From Isoetes taiwanensis (Eukaryota > Streptophyta > Lycopodiopsida > Isoetales > Isoetaceae), in assembly GCA_021234155.1 (NCBI GenBank), contig JAJEKV010000005.1, positions 26,940,620 through 27,004,619 of the forward strand: DNA of 64,000 nt, given 5' to 3'. The notes beneath the pieces are model-generated. The model made no database searches, had not been told where the DNA came from, and saw only the letters and a list, made by a program, of their open reading frames with translations. The position numbers and the translations under genes are program-made. This document shows, one piece after another, positions 1-12,196 of the stretch; position 1 is the stretch's first letter; every line of letters starts with the position of its first letter.

Positions 1-65
1 GTTACTTCAAATCCTCCTTGCTTGGAATTACATGGATTCACAATTTGATGGGATGGCCGTTCTAG

Positions 66-188
66 ATGATGAAAGGTGACGATGAAGAAGAACATGGGCT
101 AAGCAACAAGAGTACGGGGAATTTTAAGGAGTTGAGCAACTATGAAGAAGATGAAGCTACCTCGAGCGATGAAGAAGAACATATTTAA
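66..188 (+). CDS. Short acidic ORF, possible C-terminal tail of a lost gene
   Basis: A 40-codon ORF rich in Glu and Asp, with an EDEATSSDEEEHI end before TAA. I do not recognise it. An acidic, Ser-rich tail of this kind also ends the hAT transposase at 9511, so it may be a leftover of another hAT gene, but nothing upstream within the window confirms this. It could equally be chance. Confidence 0.2.
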   Translation: MMKGDDEEEHGLSNKSTGNFKELSNYEEDEATSSDEEEHI

Positions 189-1660
189 CATCAGTCGGTG
201 GCCGACCAACCTATGTGAAGCACACACCATACCAAATGCTCAATGGTATTAATTCATGAAGGTAAGAGCAGCTAAGGTAATAAGATGTACTTGCAAATGC
301 ACAAAAAAATACTTTGATTGTCAGTTTACTAATTAGGTAGAAAGCAAGTATTTTGTATATCTAGCTCAATACAGATTAGAAAAGCAACAATAAAAAATAT
401 ATATCATGTATGAACAAGATGATGACGCATCGACAAATTGCCTATCCTTTGGAAATATGTGGTTCGTATATTTTAATAATACAAGAAACTTATCGCGGCG
501 GCCAAGGCCGCCGCGAACGTTTCTCTTCCCCAACTCGTCTATACATGCTAGAACGTGCATAATTTGAACCTGCACTTTGTTGCCTTGTGTTAGAAGAATA
601 TTGACCATAACGACTCGTTACGAAAGATGTTTTGCATTAACTCAAAAGAATCTAAGTTCCGAACATACAAAAATTGAACTGTGTTTGAGATGGAGAATTC
701 TAACCTCTGTAGTTGCCAATATATCTATGCAAAATGGTTATTCAAAACGCATATCAATAAAACATGAACCCATTAACCCAATAGCTTTCCATATGGTAAG
801 AACAAATTTATGATATGCATCATGGAGATGGTCCGTCATGCAATATTGCCCAACACTATTATTTGCTCTGCTCAATGTATGGAAATGTTTCAAACGTGGT
901 AGATCAAATTTGACCTCTGCTGAAACAAAATGTTAATGATGAGAACGATAATCTAAATGAGAACGATGTTTGGAAAAATGATGCATGCTTGACACGGTTT
1001 GAATATCAGTCTTCAAATGTATGCAAATTTGGTGTACTAAGGCACATGCATTACATGTAACGAAAGTCCATTTCACATCGTCATGATCACTTAACCTATT
1101 TCTGCAGGTTTCGTCCACTTTCTATCCGTTCTTGCAACTTAAAGTTTGGTTGCAAGCATTTCAAGTGCATGAGCCAATTATGTCGTGCCACCTATGACAA
1201 ATTCTCAAGATTGTTGCCAAAATTATCTTCCAAGAGAGTTGCCAGGAATATCTTAAGAGACTACGATTTTTATATTTATTTTTACATTGCATTCTTAATC
1301 AGCTATTTGACATTTTGCTATTCTACCCGATGTTGCTTGTAACTACACTTCATGGTGTGTCTACCGGGGTCAACTTGCCCTCTGTGCCCCTAGAATCAAG
1401 GGTGGAACGTGACATTGTTGTTATGCCATAAGAGGTCTGGGTCCTAGAATAAGAGGTCTAGGCCTCATAATATACAATAACTTGATTGTGATATCAACGT
1501 TCTTCTAGGTTGAGATATATATTTACACGTCTACACCATTCTTCATAATTTAAACTTAGTACAAATCCAATCCACCCTTCTTCATTCTTCATAATTTAAA
1601 GCATGGCATAAATGCTCAGTAAATATGTTTCATCACATATGATGAGAGAAAATTCAATGG
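189..1660. other. Unassigned AT-rich DNA
   Basis: Apart from the GC-rich hairpin at 481-526, no gene, repeat or element is recognised here. The small ORFs are short, overlap on both strands and show no domain. Confidence 0.6.
481..526 (-). repeat. GC-rich hairpin repeat, copy 1
   Basis: A 22-base inverted repeat (494-515, CGCGGCGGCC arms around AA) sits in AT-rich DNA. Flanks of the AGAAA type extend the arms. The same unit, reverse-complemented, recurs at 50984-51025 and in decayed form at 51656-51705. The flanks are conserved too, so this is a dispersed repeat and not a chance GC island. Confidence 0.8.
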
Positions 1661-1671
1661 TGCATGTGGCC

Positions 1672-1808
<137 letters not shown>

Positions 1809-2867
1809 GACCCAACACACATGGGGGGAGATCTACACAAAGGCAAAGATGAGAAAAAATAGTATATATAGCAAAACAATATTGAGGCAACAATGATCTA
1901 ATAGCCTTTGACTCAAATTTGCTGGGCAACATCCCCGTGCCAAATAACATTTGCCATCTTAATAAGGCATTGATTCAAAGACAAACTATTGCTGCTTTTC
2001 CACCATAAATTTATAGAGCAATGAATTTAATATTGTGACATTTTGACTTTTATGTAGTGGAGCCACATAATGGTTACTAACTATTTTCACTGATAAAAGT
2101 TGCTCAGGAAGGCATCTCTTCTTTAGAGAGGAGGATCAACATGTGGAATGCGCTAAACACTCAAACCAAAATCGCACATTCTAGTAAGGCCTCACGTGTC
2201 AAAGGGAAACCAAAGGAAGCAAAGAGACTAAAAGGTTCATAGGCATCCCGAACCCAAGGGAAAAACAATTTGGCTAACATAACCAAAGAATAAGGAACTT
2301 GTAGTTTAAGAAAAGTAGCACATCTCAAATCCCATCACCTAAGGACTAAAAGGGGCAAAAACTACAACCGAAGTTATGCCCCCCAAATCCAAACGAATTT
2401 GATATGCCCGAGTAAACAAATAGAACAACGTTATAAGTCTGGTTATAATCTTCGCATAAAATATACAAAACTTACCAACATGAACTTCATGTTGTTTTTT
2501 CACATTTGGAACGGTGTCAAATGTAACAAAGAAGCTCGGGATTCCGAACAAATTCGGATGATTCTATTATTATTGACACAAGCATTTTCTTGAGCAAATT
2601 CAGGACGATTCTATTATTATTGACACAAGCATTTTACTCACGAATTGGTTAATAGTAGGATGGACCCATCCAGCCAGATAGCCTTGATTGTAGCTATTGC
2701 CTCTAGCCCTCCAAATCTCTAAACAATGACCTATCATAGACTGCACTAGCAAAACCAAACTGTGAGGTTCAAAAGGCAAAAAGCAAGAACAAGAAAAGTT
2801 TCTTCTTTAAATTTTAAGTCACCTTTGTGGAATTGATTTTCACTTCTTGTGTGTCCTTAAAGACCTT
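1809..2867. other. Unassigned DNA with a short tandem duplication
   Basis: No gene is recognised. A 41-bp unit at 2549-2589 is repeated with small differences at 2595-2635. Confidence 0.6.
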
Positions 2868-3178
2868 TTTTTGCATTCACCTCTGCAAGGTCACCTACAA
2901 CAATAGAAGTTGCATGCGCATTGATGTAGTTTACCCGAAAATTAAGTTATAAGATGTTAATTTCGATAAAACAACCTAAAGCTACTTGCTCATGAGAACA
3001 TACCTCCTGCTGCAACACCAGCATCTTCAAGGCTCTTAAGTATACATGAAGAAACACCAAGCCCGCCTCGCGACGTGGATCGGTCATATGATACGCATCA
3101 CAAGCCACAGCCTCCGCCAAGTACTACCTACGATTGTAGCTCCCCGTTTCATTGCATGTTCTAAGCTTTCCATAACCT
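2868..3178 (-). pseudogene. 3-oxoacyl-ACP synthase I (KAS I) fragment, broken
   Basis: Two pieces on the minus strand match plant plastid KAS I, the condensing enzyme of fatty-acid elongation. The first (about 3178-3004) reads MESLEHAMKRGA, then after a frameshift a stretch containing CDAYHMTDPR, then GVSSCI-KSLEDAG. The second (about 2939-2868) reads VNYINAHATS and GDLAEVNA, the region carrying a catalytic His of the family. The gap between them has the size of a small intron. At least two frameshifts and a stop follow. The rest of the gene is not seen, so this is a fragment. The P450 fragment just upstream on the same strand belongs to an unrelated gene. Confidence 0.85.
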
Positions 3179-3439
3179 TCAACACAAGAATTTTCAGTTT
3201 AATGTTAGAACAGGGTAGCAAATTGAGAACCAAACAGTAGTAAGACTATAATATTTGATGGACGTATACTTAGACCTAGGTAATGAAATATGCAGTGACA
3301 ACCAATTCGAGTATATATCCTGCCCTAGCCTACATGGCTTGTGCATTAGGGACACATGAGATGTGAAGTATGCTTATCCAACATGTGATAAACTATATTA
3401 CATGATTTCTAGATATTTGAATAGCAACTCTCAGCTCAT

Positions 3440-3645
3440 AACATACCAGAACGCTGCTTCATTTGTATAGTGGCCATCTCCTTCCCTAAACAGATTCTAG
3501 GACCTGCTTGGAATAGGCACAAATTGTCCATCTACGATCCATCTCTCTGGTTTAAATTCCGAACAATCCTCTCCCCAACTTTTCTCTAATCTTCCCATTG
3601 CATATGGACTGTAAGTTACTCTCATACCGTTTCTAACTGTATATC
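3440..3645 (-). pseudogene. Cytochrome P450 (CYP86/CYP704-like) haem-binding fragment
   Basis: On the minus strand the sequence reads [19 protein letters not shown], then EFKPERW, then after a one-base shift [17 protein letters not shown]. These are the PERF-region and Cys haem-ligand motifs of a plant P450; the MGR-E--WG and KEMA-IQMK context fits the fatty-acid omega-hydroxylase group CYP86/CYP704. Only this C-terminal stretch is present and it is frameshifted, so it is a pseudogene fragment. It lies 260 bp from the KAS I fragment in the same orientation. Confidence 0.85.
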
Positions 3646-3936
3646 ATTACCAAAGCATTCCTGTATAACATGCCAAAAACACAGAGGCAGTTTACAGATG
3701 GGCAATTACCTCGTCATTACCGAAGTGCTTTATTGCTCCAAAGGATAAATAGATGCACAACAAAATTGTCTGAGGGTTTAATGGATGCCAGTTGCGATGG
3801 CATCAGAACTGGGGAGAAGTAAAGCGGTGGAAGCATTCCCCACAAAATCGAGAATCCTCTCTTTGTCGAAATAATGTTCACTTTATCAAATTAGAAACGT
3901 GGCTCCGCTTTGACAGCAATGATCTCCATTGATGCA

Positions 3937-4303
3937 TTATCTGCAGGCAAGCACACAATAACCCACATTTCTCAGACTCCCAAAAATGACCCGTGAGCTC
4001 GTTAAACTAGAGCTAGAGAAAATTACCAATGTCCAGCCGTTGAGCGATAGATTGCATTCTGCAGAGCTCCGGATGTGCAAATAGAGCAGAATGCACATAA
4101 TAAAAGAGCCGCTTCGCAATCCTCTGAAGATTAGCCCGGAATAAGCTTGAGAAAAGCAAATGCGGCAAAGACGGTCTGAAGGATTGTTGCAGAGGAAGGA
4201 TTCCTTGGAGAGGAAGAATGTCAGATCCTTTTCCTGGGCTTTTTGGAAACGGAAGGATGGGCCTTCGAATGAGTCCATGTCGTTGAGCAGGGCCAGATTG
4301 CAA
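3937..4303 (-). CDS. Unrecognised minus-strand ORF, possible first exon
   Basis: Two overlapping reading frames of 96 to 113 codons run here. One ends near a GT donor-like site (ACATTG then GTAATT). I recognise no domain in either. Two G-box sequences and a TATATAA lie upstream at 4378-4480, but they sit in an odd order for a minus-strand promoter. It could be the start of a gene or a chance ORF. Confidence 0.2.
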
Positions 4304-4377
4304 TCCTGCCGGATTGCTTGCAGACCAAGAAAGGGACGCAGCTTTTTTTCTTAATTTTCATTTATTTTGTTTTAAGG

Positions 4378-4480
4378 ACACGTGTCGCCGCTTTAGGAAG
4401 TCATCCACGTGTCGCCCCCAAACTTATTGCTGGGGAAAAAAATATTACAATCAAACAGAAATTGGAACTGCCTTATATAA
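4378..4480. promoter_or_regulatory. Paired G-box/ABRE motifs with nearby TATA
   Basis: ACACGTGTCG (4378-4387) and CCACGTGTCG (4405-4414) are G-box/ABRE-type cores 27 bp apart, bound in plants by bZIP and bHLH factors. TTATATAA lies at 4473-4480. The spacing suggests a promoter, but no confident gene is attached on either side. Confidence 0.4.
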
Positions 4481-4530
4481 TAATATATTCCTATGTGGGT
4501 TTTTTTTTTTGAAGCTCTTATAGATGTAAC

Positions 4531-5360
4531 GTACATGACAATTGCTTCCCAATGGATGCATTGTCAAATCATAAATTCGTTTTGCTCCACCCCAAATAGT
4601 TAAAAAATTCTTCTTTTGATATGTAATGAACCTATATTATAACGGTCTTTCTGATTTAACAAGGCATCTATAGGACTTCTACATTCCAATCCCTATATGT
4701 CATATTTATAAGTCCCATCTGACCCTTAGGGCAACAGAAAAGTGATATTTTGTCTCAAGGTTTCTATATGATTCCTCAAGATTCCCTTGCATTCGTTCAA
4801 CACTTTCATGAGATACTGCAGATGAGAGGGCGTAAAATAAAATTGTTATGGCTTACAATTGTTCTTCTCTTGATCAAGAGAAGAAAGTACTGGTCTGGCA
4901 TACTTACCTTCAGATTCATTCTTTTGCATAGGCAGGTGGTTGTGCTCAGTTGGATCAGTTTGTCCACTGGGGTTATAATCCTGTCTTTGCATTTTATGTT
5001 GCTCTAGTTTTTAGTTGGTGAATAAAGCTTGTCGTCCTTCAAACAAAAAACACTTTCATGAGTCTTCTGGCTCTTATTTTTTCAAGAAAATTCTTAATCA
5101 TGATATTGGTCACATTCAAGAAAATTAATCATGATATTCTTAATCTTAATCAAGGAAATTAAGATTGGGCATAAACATGTAACTTGCTATCTTAGTCTTT
5201 AGTTTGAGAGTTTTTTGTCATTTGAAGTGCTATTAACAAAATATGCAAAAAGAAACTTTGTAACAATTTAGGTGTTGTACCCAATAGTATCTCAAATGGA
5301 AGCGGTCTATCTAGCTACAAATCTAGCACATAAAATCTAATTGAAAGAGATCCATGTTCA
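4531..5360. other. Unassigned AT-rich DNA
   Basis: Nothing recognised. ORFs here are short and lack domains. Confidence 0.6.
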
Positions 5361-5363
5361 AGG

Positions 5364-5525
5364 TTGTGACGCTCCCCGAACCTATACGATGCTCCCATCG
5401 TATAAATATGGGAAATTCCCCTCCCATGGCGACTCCATCACCACGGAAAGGCCCTCCGTCTGACTCGGACCACTTGTGATGGGCAAGCGTCTGGATGAAG
5501 GACACGGAGGTGTCATTCGTCCCAC
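5364..5525 (+). repeat. Possible LTR fragment starting TGTGACG
   Basis: A GC-rich patch starts TGTGACGCTCC, resembling the first bases of the gypsy LTR at 15517 (TGTGACGTTCC), then contains a small foldback (ATACGATGCTCCCATCGTAT) and a TATAAATATGGG. The rest does not obviously match that LTR. It may be a truncated solo LTR of a related family. Confidence 0.3.
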
Positions 5526-5530
5526 GCCTT

Positions 5531-6600
5531 CTATGGGAATTCTAATATGTAGCAAAATAACAGGGGGTTCCAGGGGGATTTGATATGAATGTAAAAATAA
5601 TAATTCCTGAAACCATAGATCATATATCCCTTTAAAAAAATATAAATTCAAGATAAAAAATAATCACATTAGCTCACTGGGTATATTGGTAGTAAAAAAT
5701 AAAGTAAAAAGATACTTGTAGGCACATGTACATATGCGTAGCTAGAAGCTTATACGCACAATTAGACATAGATTGGTATATCTTAACAAAACTGCTTTTG
5801 CTAGACATATCTTTATTATTTAAATTGGCTTTATTTTATAGGAACAAATCCATATTCACACTTGGAGTGTTTAAATGCACTATAGCAATATGAAGTTACT
5901 AGTAACATTGTGCTTATGCACTTGGCATGGTGGTCAAAACTCTCAAGCTAAAATTTTAGCTAAGATTCGTCTGGGTTTCTATGACAAGAATGCAGGTCAA
6001 TAAAGAAATTGCCACCATAATTATCTAAAAAACCTAGGATTTTATATAACATTGTAGGTTATTCCTATGCAAGGACAGCCCTAGTTTTTAGTGTGTTTTG
6101 GTAAGTATTCTGTATTTTTTTTTTGTTTATTTCGTCTAGATTATTGATTGTGTGTTGTGTTCGCAATCGAAAGACTGATATAATGAGCTGCAAGCAAGCT
6201 TCCAAACAAGAGGTTAGTGCAAGGAATAGACTAAATACACAATTGTTGATATGTGGATTTGCATTTTTTCCTTATTATATATGTGTAGGGGATTGTAAAA
6301 AAAAGTCATCTGATCACCATGTTACATATTATAGTGTGTTTTGTTACCCTCCAATAGATTTTTTCTTTTTTCTTTTTTTTTTTGAGGGTAAGAGTATGTT
6401 TTAATATATATTAATATATAATAATTTACAAAGGATATCCCCAGATGGGATTGATAGAAAGAATTGTCACCAAGCGGACATTACTCATAAGTGTCAAGGC
6501 TTGTACTAAGGAAGCTTCCACTCCAGTCTTCCCTAGCCCTGGATTACTAGAGGATTGACTGTCTTCATCCAGGCTTAGATACTATATGGAGCTAGTAGCC
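5531..6600. other. Unassigned DNA with T-rich tracts
   Basis: No gene recognised. T-rich runs at 6114-6124 and 6359-6383 could be 3' tails of retroposed copies on the minus strand, but no body is recognisable. Confidence 0.5.
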
Positions 6601-6601
6601 T

Positions 6602-6630
6602 GTGTTGCCCCCAAAGGGCAACATGCTAAT
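6602..6630 (+). repeat. GTTGCCC/GGGCAAC hairpin followed by CTAAT
   Basis: Arms GTTGCCC (6604-6610) and GGGCAAC (6616-6622) are followed four bases later by CTAAT. A short GC-rich hairpin just before CTRRT is the usual 3' end of a Helitron. No matching 5' end or Rep/helicase gene is seen, so the assignment is tentative. Confidence 0.35.
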
Positions 6631-6639
6631 TGTGATCTA

Positions 6640-8588
6640 TGCATTCAAACTAGGACAACTCATCTTGAAAGACCAGGTCAAAGTTTGGAAGATCTTGGTA
6701 TTCAACATTGATATGAAGGTCAAAGGATGTTCATTCTTCAGGTCAACAAGAGCTCAAGTTGAAAGTTCACAAGAGGTATTTTATTTGGGGTTAAATGCTT
6801 AGTCAAGAATATACTCTAGACGAATCTGGGTTATAAAGTTTGGAAAGCGTCTTTTTGAAGTTTGGAAGGTAAAAGTTTGGAAGACTCCTGTATATATGGT
6901 ACCACATCCTGATTCCATCCCTCTTTTCCCACCTCTGTGTCCATGTCTCATTCCCATTTGTTTTTATTTAACCATTGTGCCACTTCTCTACCATATTTGC
7001 CAAGTTTGCTCATCTCTAGCCATATTTTCCTTTTCTTTGCACACCCTCATGGGACCTTATTGTTTTAGCTTTTCTCATGCTATATTTCCTCACCTTTGTG
7101 ACCATCATTCATTTTCCTTCTCCTACCTTTGCACCTCATGGCATGTCCTTACTCAAGACCTAAAGATGCCCTAGAATATTCTATGATTCCATCTCAAGTG
7201 TGCAAAAGTTCCATGGTCTCCAAAATTTCCAAGTATTCCTTGCCTTTTTCTATAGAGACCTTTAGAACCATGCTTGAAAATTCCAAAAATGCCAAAATAT
7301 GGCATATTCTGAAGATATACCTTTAAAAATACGGAATCGTATCGCGCCATTTTCACGAAAAATATGCTCGAGAACCCTAAATCTGAGTTTTTGGCTCGAA
7401 TCATGCCGGATTTGGTTCCATAGACCTCGCAACCTACCTATTCTTACCTTCCCGCCCTTTAAGAATTGAATGAACCCATAAACTAAGACTAAGAATGAGG
7501 AATCATTAAAAACTAAACTATATACAGGAGATTCGACAGGAGCACTTTCTTGAAGGCCCAGAAGCGTTCAAACCTTACAGTGATCATCGCTAAGCAAGAC
7601 TTGAAGGATTTGTGAAGACTCTGAGTACTCCCCGATCAGATCCAAAGAGATCTGGTTGAATTTATTTCTTAAAATTATTTGATGACCTGAAGTTGACATT
7701 TTCTTGCATTTGAAGTACTGAAGTACCATTATTCATTATTATTATGATTGATTTACCTCATATCAATGAAAATTTGATGCCAAGTTGAAGAAATTCTCTC
7801 TGATATGATTCTTGACAATTTTGCCTTTCAAAAAATACTACAGAAAAGTCCCTTATGTTCTTAATTGTTTTTGGTCCAGTTGCCATCAATCCCTGAGACA
7901 TCTGAGACCCATATACTTTGAAAAGACCAAAAAATTCCATCTACAACTCGAGTTAGAAAAACTTGCATTCTGTTTTGACTGTTCTTGACTGTATTTTGCA
8001 AAATCCTAATGCAAACAAATACTTAAGAGCATTCAAATGAAAATTTGACCTCATGTCCACACTCCAGGAGAGTCTTGTGATACATTGGCTTTGGAAATTC
8101 CCAAAAAAGTGGTCAGAAACTCTAGTTCCATTTTCCTGATCACTGTTTTACAGTTTGACTGCCATTGACCAATTTTTGACTCCACTTTAAGCTTGAATAT
8201 CTCTCAGGATAATGATCTGACTTGGTCAGGGACTTCACCTTTATCCTCCTACAACTTTTTTGTGCCAGTCTAAATCATCTGACCCAAAGATTCAATTCAT
8301 TTTCGGCTGCTACATCAATTTGAGTCAAGGTTCCATTTTCCAGAAATGGGAAAGGTATGAAAACTTTGAGTTTTTCGTTCTTTCAATATACTTATCTTCT
8401 ATAGACTGATCACCCTTAAGTGATCTGGAGGTCGTAACCCCAATTTGGGTTTATACTCAAGTTGGCTTATTGTGGTTGACCTTTGAAGCCAGGTTGAGGG
8501 TCAACATTTTGGAGGTCCTACTGAGATTCTACCTGGATCTTGAGAACTCATGGCTCCAAAATAGAAATTTCCAACAGAGCAAGAACCA
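6640..8588. other. Unassigned DNA upstream of a gag fragment
   Basis: No gene recognised. The last several hundred bases may be the untranslated leader of the retroelement whose gag piece starts at 8589; no LTR border or primer-binding site was found. Confidence 0.5.
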
Positions 8589-9060
8589 ATGGAAGACCAG
8601 GAGACCTCAGAACCCTGCAGATATAGATCTCTCCCCCCAAGTTTTTCAACTGGATTACTTCAAAGTTTGCCTTACCAGTTTGAATTGAATGTGCCTACTC
8701 CATTGCCTACTTTTGATTCCAGCATGAGTGCTAATACTTTTCTGAGAATTTTTGAAGATTACTACAGGGATTATGGCTTTAAGAAAGGATGCAAGTTCTC
8801 ACAATTTGAAAAGTGTTTTAAAGAGGAGAGTGAAGCTGGTGCTTGGCTGACTTACGAGAAGCTTATGGGAACCACTTCTTGGGATGATCTTGTCACCAAG
8901 TTTTTAGATAGGTTTGGAAAACTTGCTACTCCTAAGGACCTTGTTAATGAATTGCAAAATTTCTCTATTTATGCAGGTGAGAGTGTTAGTCAATACAAGG
9001 AAAGGTTCAGTACATTCATGAACAGATGTCAGAAAGGTCAAGTCACCATCCCCACCAGTG
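8589..9060 (+). pseudogene. Retrotransposon gag fragment, cut off at its 3' end
   Basis: The first roughly 157 codons look like a Retrotrans_gag-type capsid domain: a helix-rich segment with AWLTYEKLMGTTSWDDLVTKF, then LDRFGKLATPKDL and SVSQYKERFSTFMNRC. This is the W-----F---F arrangement typical of gypsy-type Gag. The similarity stops at about 9060, where the GTAC-rich end of the hAT element begins. The continuation was not found in the window. The ORF stays open to 9263 only by running into the inserted DNA. Confidence 0.7.
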
Positions 9061-9240
9061 TAGTCACGTATGTAGCGTACCGTACGGGTATAGTACGTCT
9101 TCTAACGTACTATACCTATTTCGTACTTCAAGGGTTTTGCGTACTTAACGTACGTTTTGTATCAGTTATTGCATTTGGCGTACAGTACGTAAAGTACGTA
9201 AAGTACGTAAAGTACGTTGTGTACGTACACTACATTACAA
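9061..9240. mobile_element. Terminal region of the hAT element (3' side of its transposase)
   Basis: Sequence starting TAGTCACGTATG is packed with GTAC, TACGTA and ACGTAC motifs, including four near-perfect AAGTACGT units around 9188-9220. Dense short subterminal repeats of this kind are transposase-binding sites in hAT elements. It lies just beyond the stop of the transposase gene and abruptly ends a gag ORF, so it marks the left border. The matching right end was not found. Confidence 0.65.
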
Positions 9241-9510
9241 TATTTTATTTTATTTTTCCTTAACCATACTATTAAAAAAGTATATCATTATAAGCAGAAG
9301 GCCATCTTGTATGCATCTAAATAGTTCAAGTTCAGAAAATAAAAATATTATAGTGGTCAATCTACTAGTCTGACCAGGAACATAAGTCTTATAGGCGGTC
9401 CAACACAATTAAACACCTAAAACAGAAATACTTTACCACATTAAAACACTTAAAAGGTTATTACTTCATCATTCACCCCACTTAATTAAAATTATCACAA
9501 ATTGTTTTTC

Positions 9511-12167
9511 TTATACCTCGTCGCCATTCTCATCTTCTTCAGAATCTGTTTCAGTAGATGAGGATTTCCATGCATCTATCTCTTCTTCTTCACTATCATG
9601 GTCATCATCTTCATCATAATGACCCTTGGCCTCTTCCACCACCTCCTCAAAACCTGCTATGTCCTCATGGTTATGTTCCACTTGATTGCCAATATCATCT
9701 ACCTCTATTTCTGCTGTAGGTGTAGACCTCGTTATAGACCTTGTCCGAATTCTCACTCTTCTGCTACTAGCACTACCACCACTTCCACTGCCACGCCTTC
9801 TACGACGACCATGACCTCGTGATGTGGATGCTGCAGCTGCTCTAGACATGCTCCTTGTTGTCCTCCTAAGACTCATTGTCTCTTCAAAATAGGTCTGGTA
9901 AAACTCTCTATTGATCTCATCAGCTTCTATCGGAGGAGGCAACTCTGGTGTCCTCTCAACATCCACTTCAAGTGGGTTCACCTGCAATTAAATGCATAAA
10001 TTTCAGCGGATAAATTTCAGCCCCAAGAAATGCATGATTATTGCAATTAAATGCATAAATTCCAGCGGCTAAATTTCAGCCCCAAGTCTATTTATCCAAG
10101 GTAATAAAGTGTAATACTTAAAAAAAGGCTCTACAAATCTGAAAATGATAGAAGGAAGGTATGGATAGATTATATACCTGCATTGGGGATGTGTTTACAG
10201 TTTCAAACTTTCTAACAAGCCTCAGATTCTCACGCACATACACCAAACGCTCAAGTTGGGCTGGTTTCAACCTATTCCTTATTTTTGTGTGAGCAAGAGC
10301 ATGAGCGTTCCAATTTCGTTCTGCTGCCCCAGAAGAACAATCCTAAACCAGAAATCAAGTAACCATAGGTTATGCATCATGCAAAAGAACTCTCAAAATG
10401 TAGAATTCACTTGAAATTTAACTTACTTGTGACAAAACTTTCACGGCCAATGCTTGAAGTTTTGGAGTCCTCCCGCCAAAAGTTTCCCACCATGTAACAG
10501 GTTTGCGCATTGAGATCTCCTCCTTTGCCAAGGAATAGCTAAAAGATCCGGTTCCATTACAGTACTCGTGAAGTTCACGAAAGAGGACATCACAATCTTC
10601 AGTCGAATACAATCTTTGTGTATATTTCATCCATGCATCCAGTAAATCAGGATCTAGAAAACTTGCTTCTTCTCTTCATAAAGGATGTAAAATATGAGCA
10701 ACAAGATGAATTGGCCTTTTAAACCATTCCCAACGCTTGTCAAACAACTTAAGAACATCTTTGAACCTATCAAATAAATATGATATGCAAATTTCAGCAT
10801 AAATTTCAGCAACTCTATGCAACCATAAATTTCAGCAAACCCATAAAACAAGGGTCCAATTGCTGAAATTTCAGAAACTCAATAGAAATTTCAGAAACTC
10901 GATACATTTCATAAATTTCAGAAACTCAATAGATTTCATAAATTTCAGCAACCAATAGATTTCAACAATTTCAGAAACCCATAAAACAATTGGACACTTA
11001 TGATGCTAAAATCAGCAAGTTAACTTATTGCTTGCTTACTTGGATTTATTGGCGTTGTCTTCTTCCAACCCCTTGGATAATACATCTTTACTCCGTCGCA
11101 TAAACTCGTACAACAGCCCAATCGTTGATCCTTCCTTGTCAGTAAGTCGCAATACACTATATAAAGGCCCCATCACCCTCAATACAATATTGAAAGAAGG
11201 CAATGTTGCAGGATCAAGGATATAACTTTTCACATTCAATGCATCGGGTTTTCTACTATCCGACCAATTTCTCCAATGATCACTCACCACTGTTTGCTCA
11301 AGAGCACTCCAAACCTTTTGGAGGCGGGCCAACACAATATATGTGACTCCAAATCTTGTCTTGCAAGGTTTTAAAAGGGCATGGCTGCTTATAGAGGTAA
11401 AGATTTTCCTTGCATTTCTCTTTTTTCCGAAAAGTCGGACAATAGCATTTGCTTTTGTTACAATGCTCTTCATCCATGGAAGCTCACCCATATCTTGCAA
11501 CAACAGATCTAAACAATGAGAGGCACATGGTGTCCACACAAGATGTGGAAACTCCTCCTCCAATATCGTTCCCATGCGTATGCAATTAGAGGCATTGTCT
11601 GTAACTACCTGCACTACATTTTCACTACCTATCTCTTTAATTGCATCTGAAATTTTTTCTGCAAGCCATGCACTATCAGTTCGTATGCTCACATTGCTAC
11701 AATCGATGGATTTAAGAAACATTGTTCCATAGCAACATGAGACTAAAACATTGACAAGTTGCCTATGGCACACATCAACCCAGCTATCTGTTAAAATTGT
11801 GCATCCATACTTGGGCCATAATGCCCTTATCTTTGCTGTTTTTTCTTGCAATGTATGCATTTCAGATTTAAGACCCTTATTCCTCATATAATGGTAACTG
11901 ACACCACTATGTTTTTCTCCTATTTGAGAAAAGGCTTCTAACATATTTCTCCAACATGGCAGTTTTAGCAAATTAAAGGACAAGTTAGCTTCAATAATGC
12001 ATCGCATTTCCATCACATTTGCATAATTCTTCCTTTGCATTTGTATGACGGTACCTTTTTTTAAAGTTTGCTGTTTATGCGACGATGATGGTGGTCTTGA
12101 GGAAGGCGGACTAGCTGCTGCCATGCCCGACAAAGAACCAATAGATGATATGGGAGCAGAAATACAT
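9511..12167 (-). pseudogene. hAT-family transposase, central and C-terminal exons (DUF659, dimerisation domain)
   Basis: Minus-strand exons, approximate: 12167-11044, 10768-10430, 10342-10177 and 9981-9511, most with GT/AG borders visible. The large exon encodes a DUF659-type catalytic region (TILTDSWVDVCHRQLVNVLVSCC, VVQVVTDNASNC, WTPCASHCLDLLL). Next come WWETFGGRTPKLQALAVKVL and then ERNWNAHALAHTKIRNRL, the hAT C-terminal dimerisation domain. The last exon holds an Arg-rich run (GRRRRRG) and an acidic tail. One in-frame TGA (LHPL, stop, REE) lies at about 10676. The N-terminal BED exon is at 27999-28294, separated by the 15.8-kb insertion, so the gene is dead here. Introns contain imperfect AAATTTCAG repeats (10790-10985). 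Confidence 0.85.
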
Positions 12168-12169
12168 TA

Positions 12170-12196
12170 GGGCGGATTTGGGGTCTGAAAATGGCC
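12170..12196 (+). repeat. Left terminal inverted repeat of the 15.8-kb element
   Basis: Perfect 27-base match to the reverse complement of 27970-27996. Both ends also share TTCCACGTCA shortly inside (left at about 12208). Confidence 0.85.

Noticed and set aside
4750-5007. 85-codon hydrophobic plus-strand ORF
   Set aside because: AT-rich chance ORF without recognisable motif.
9598-9822. Plus-strand Thr-rich ORF
   Set aside because: Antisense of the Arg/Gly-rich last exon of the hAT transposase.
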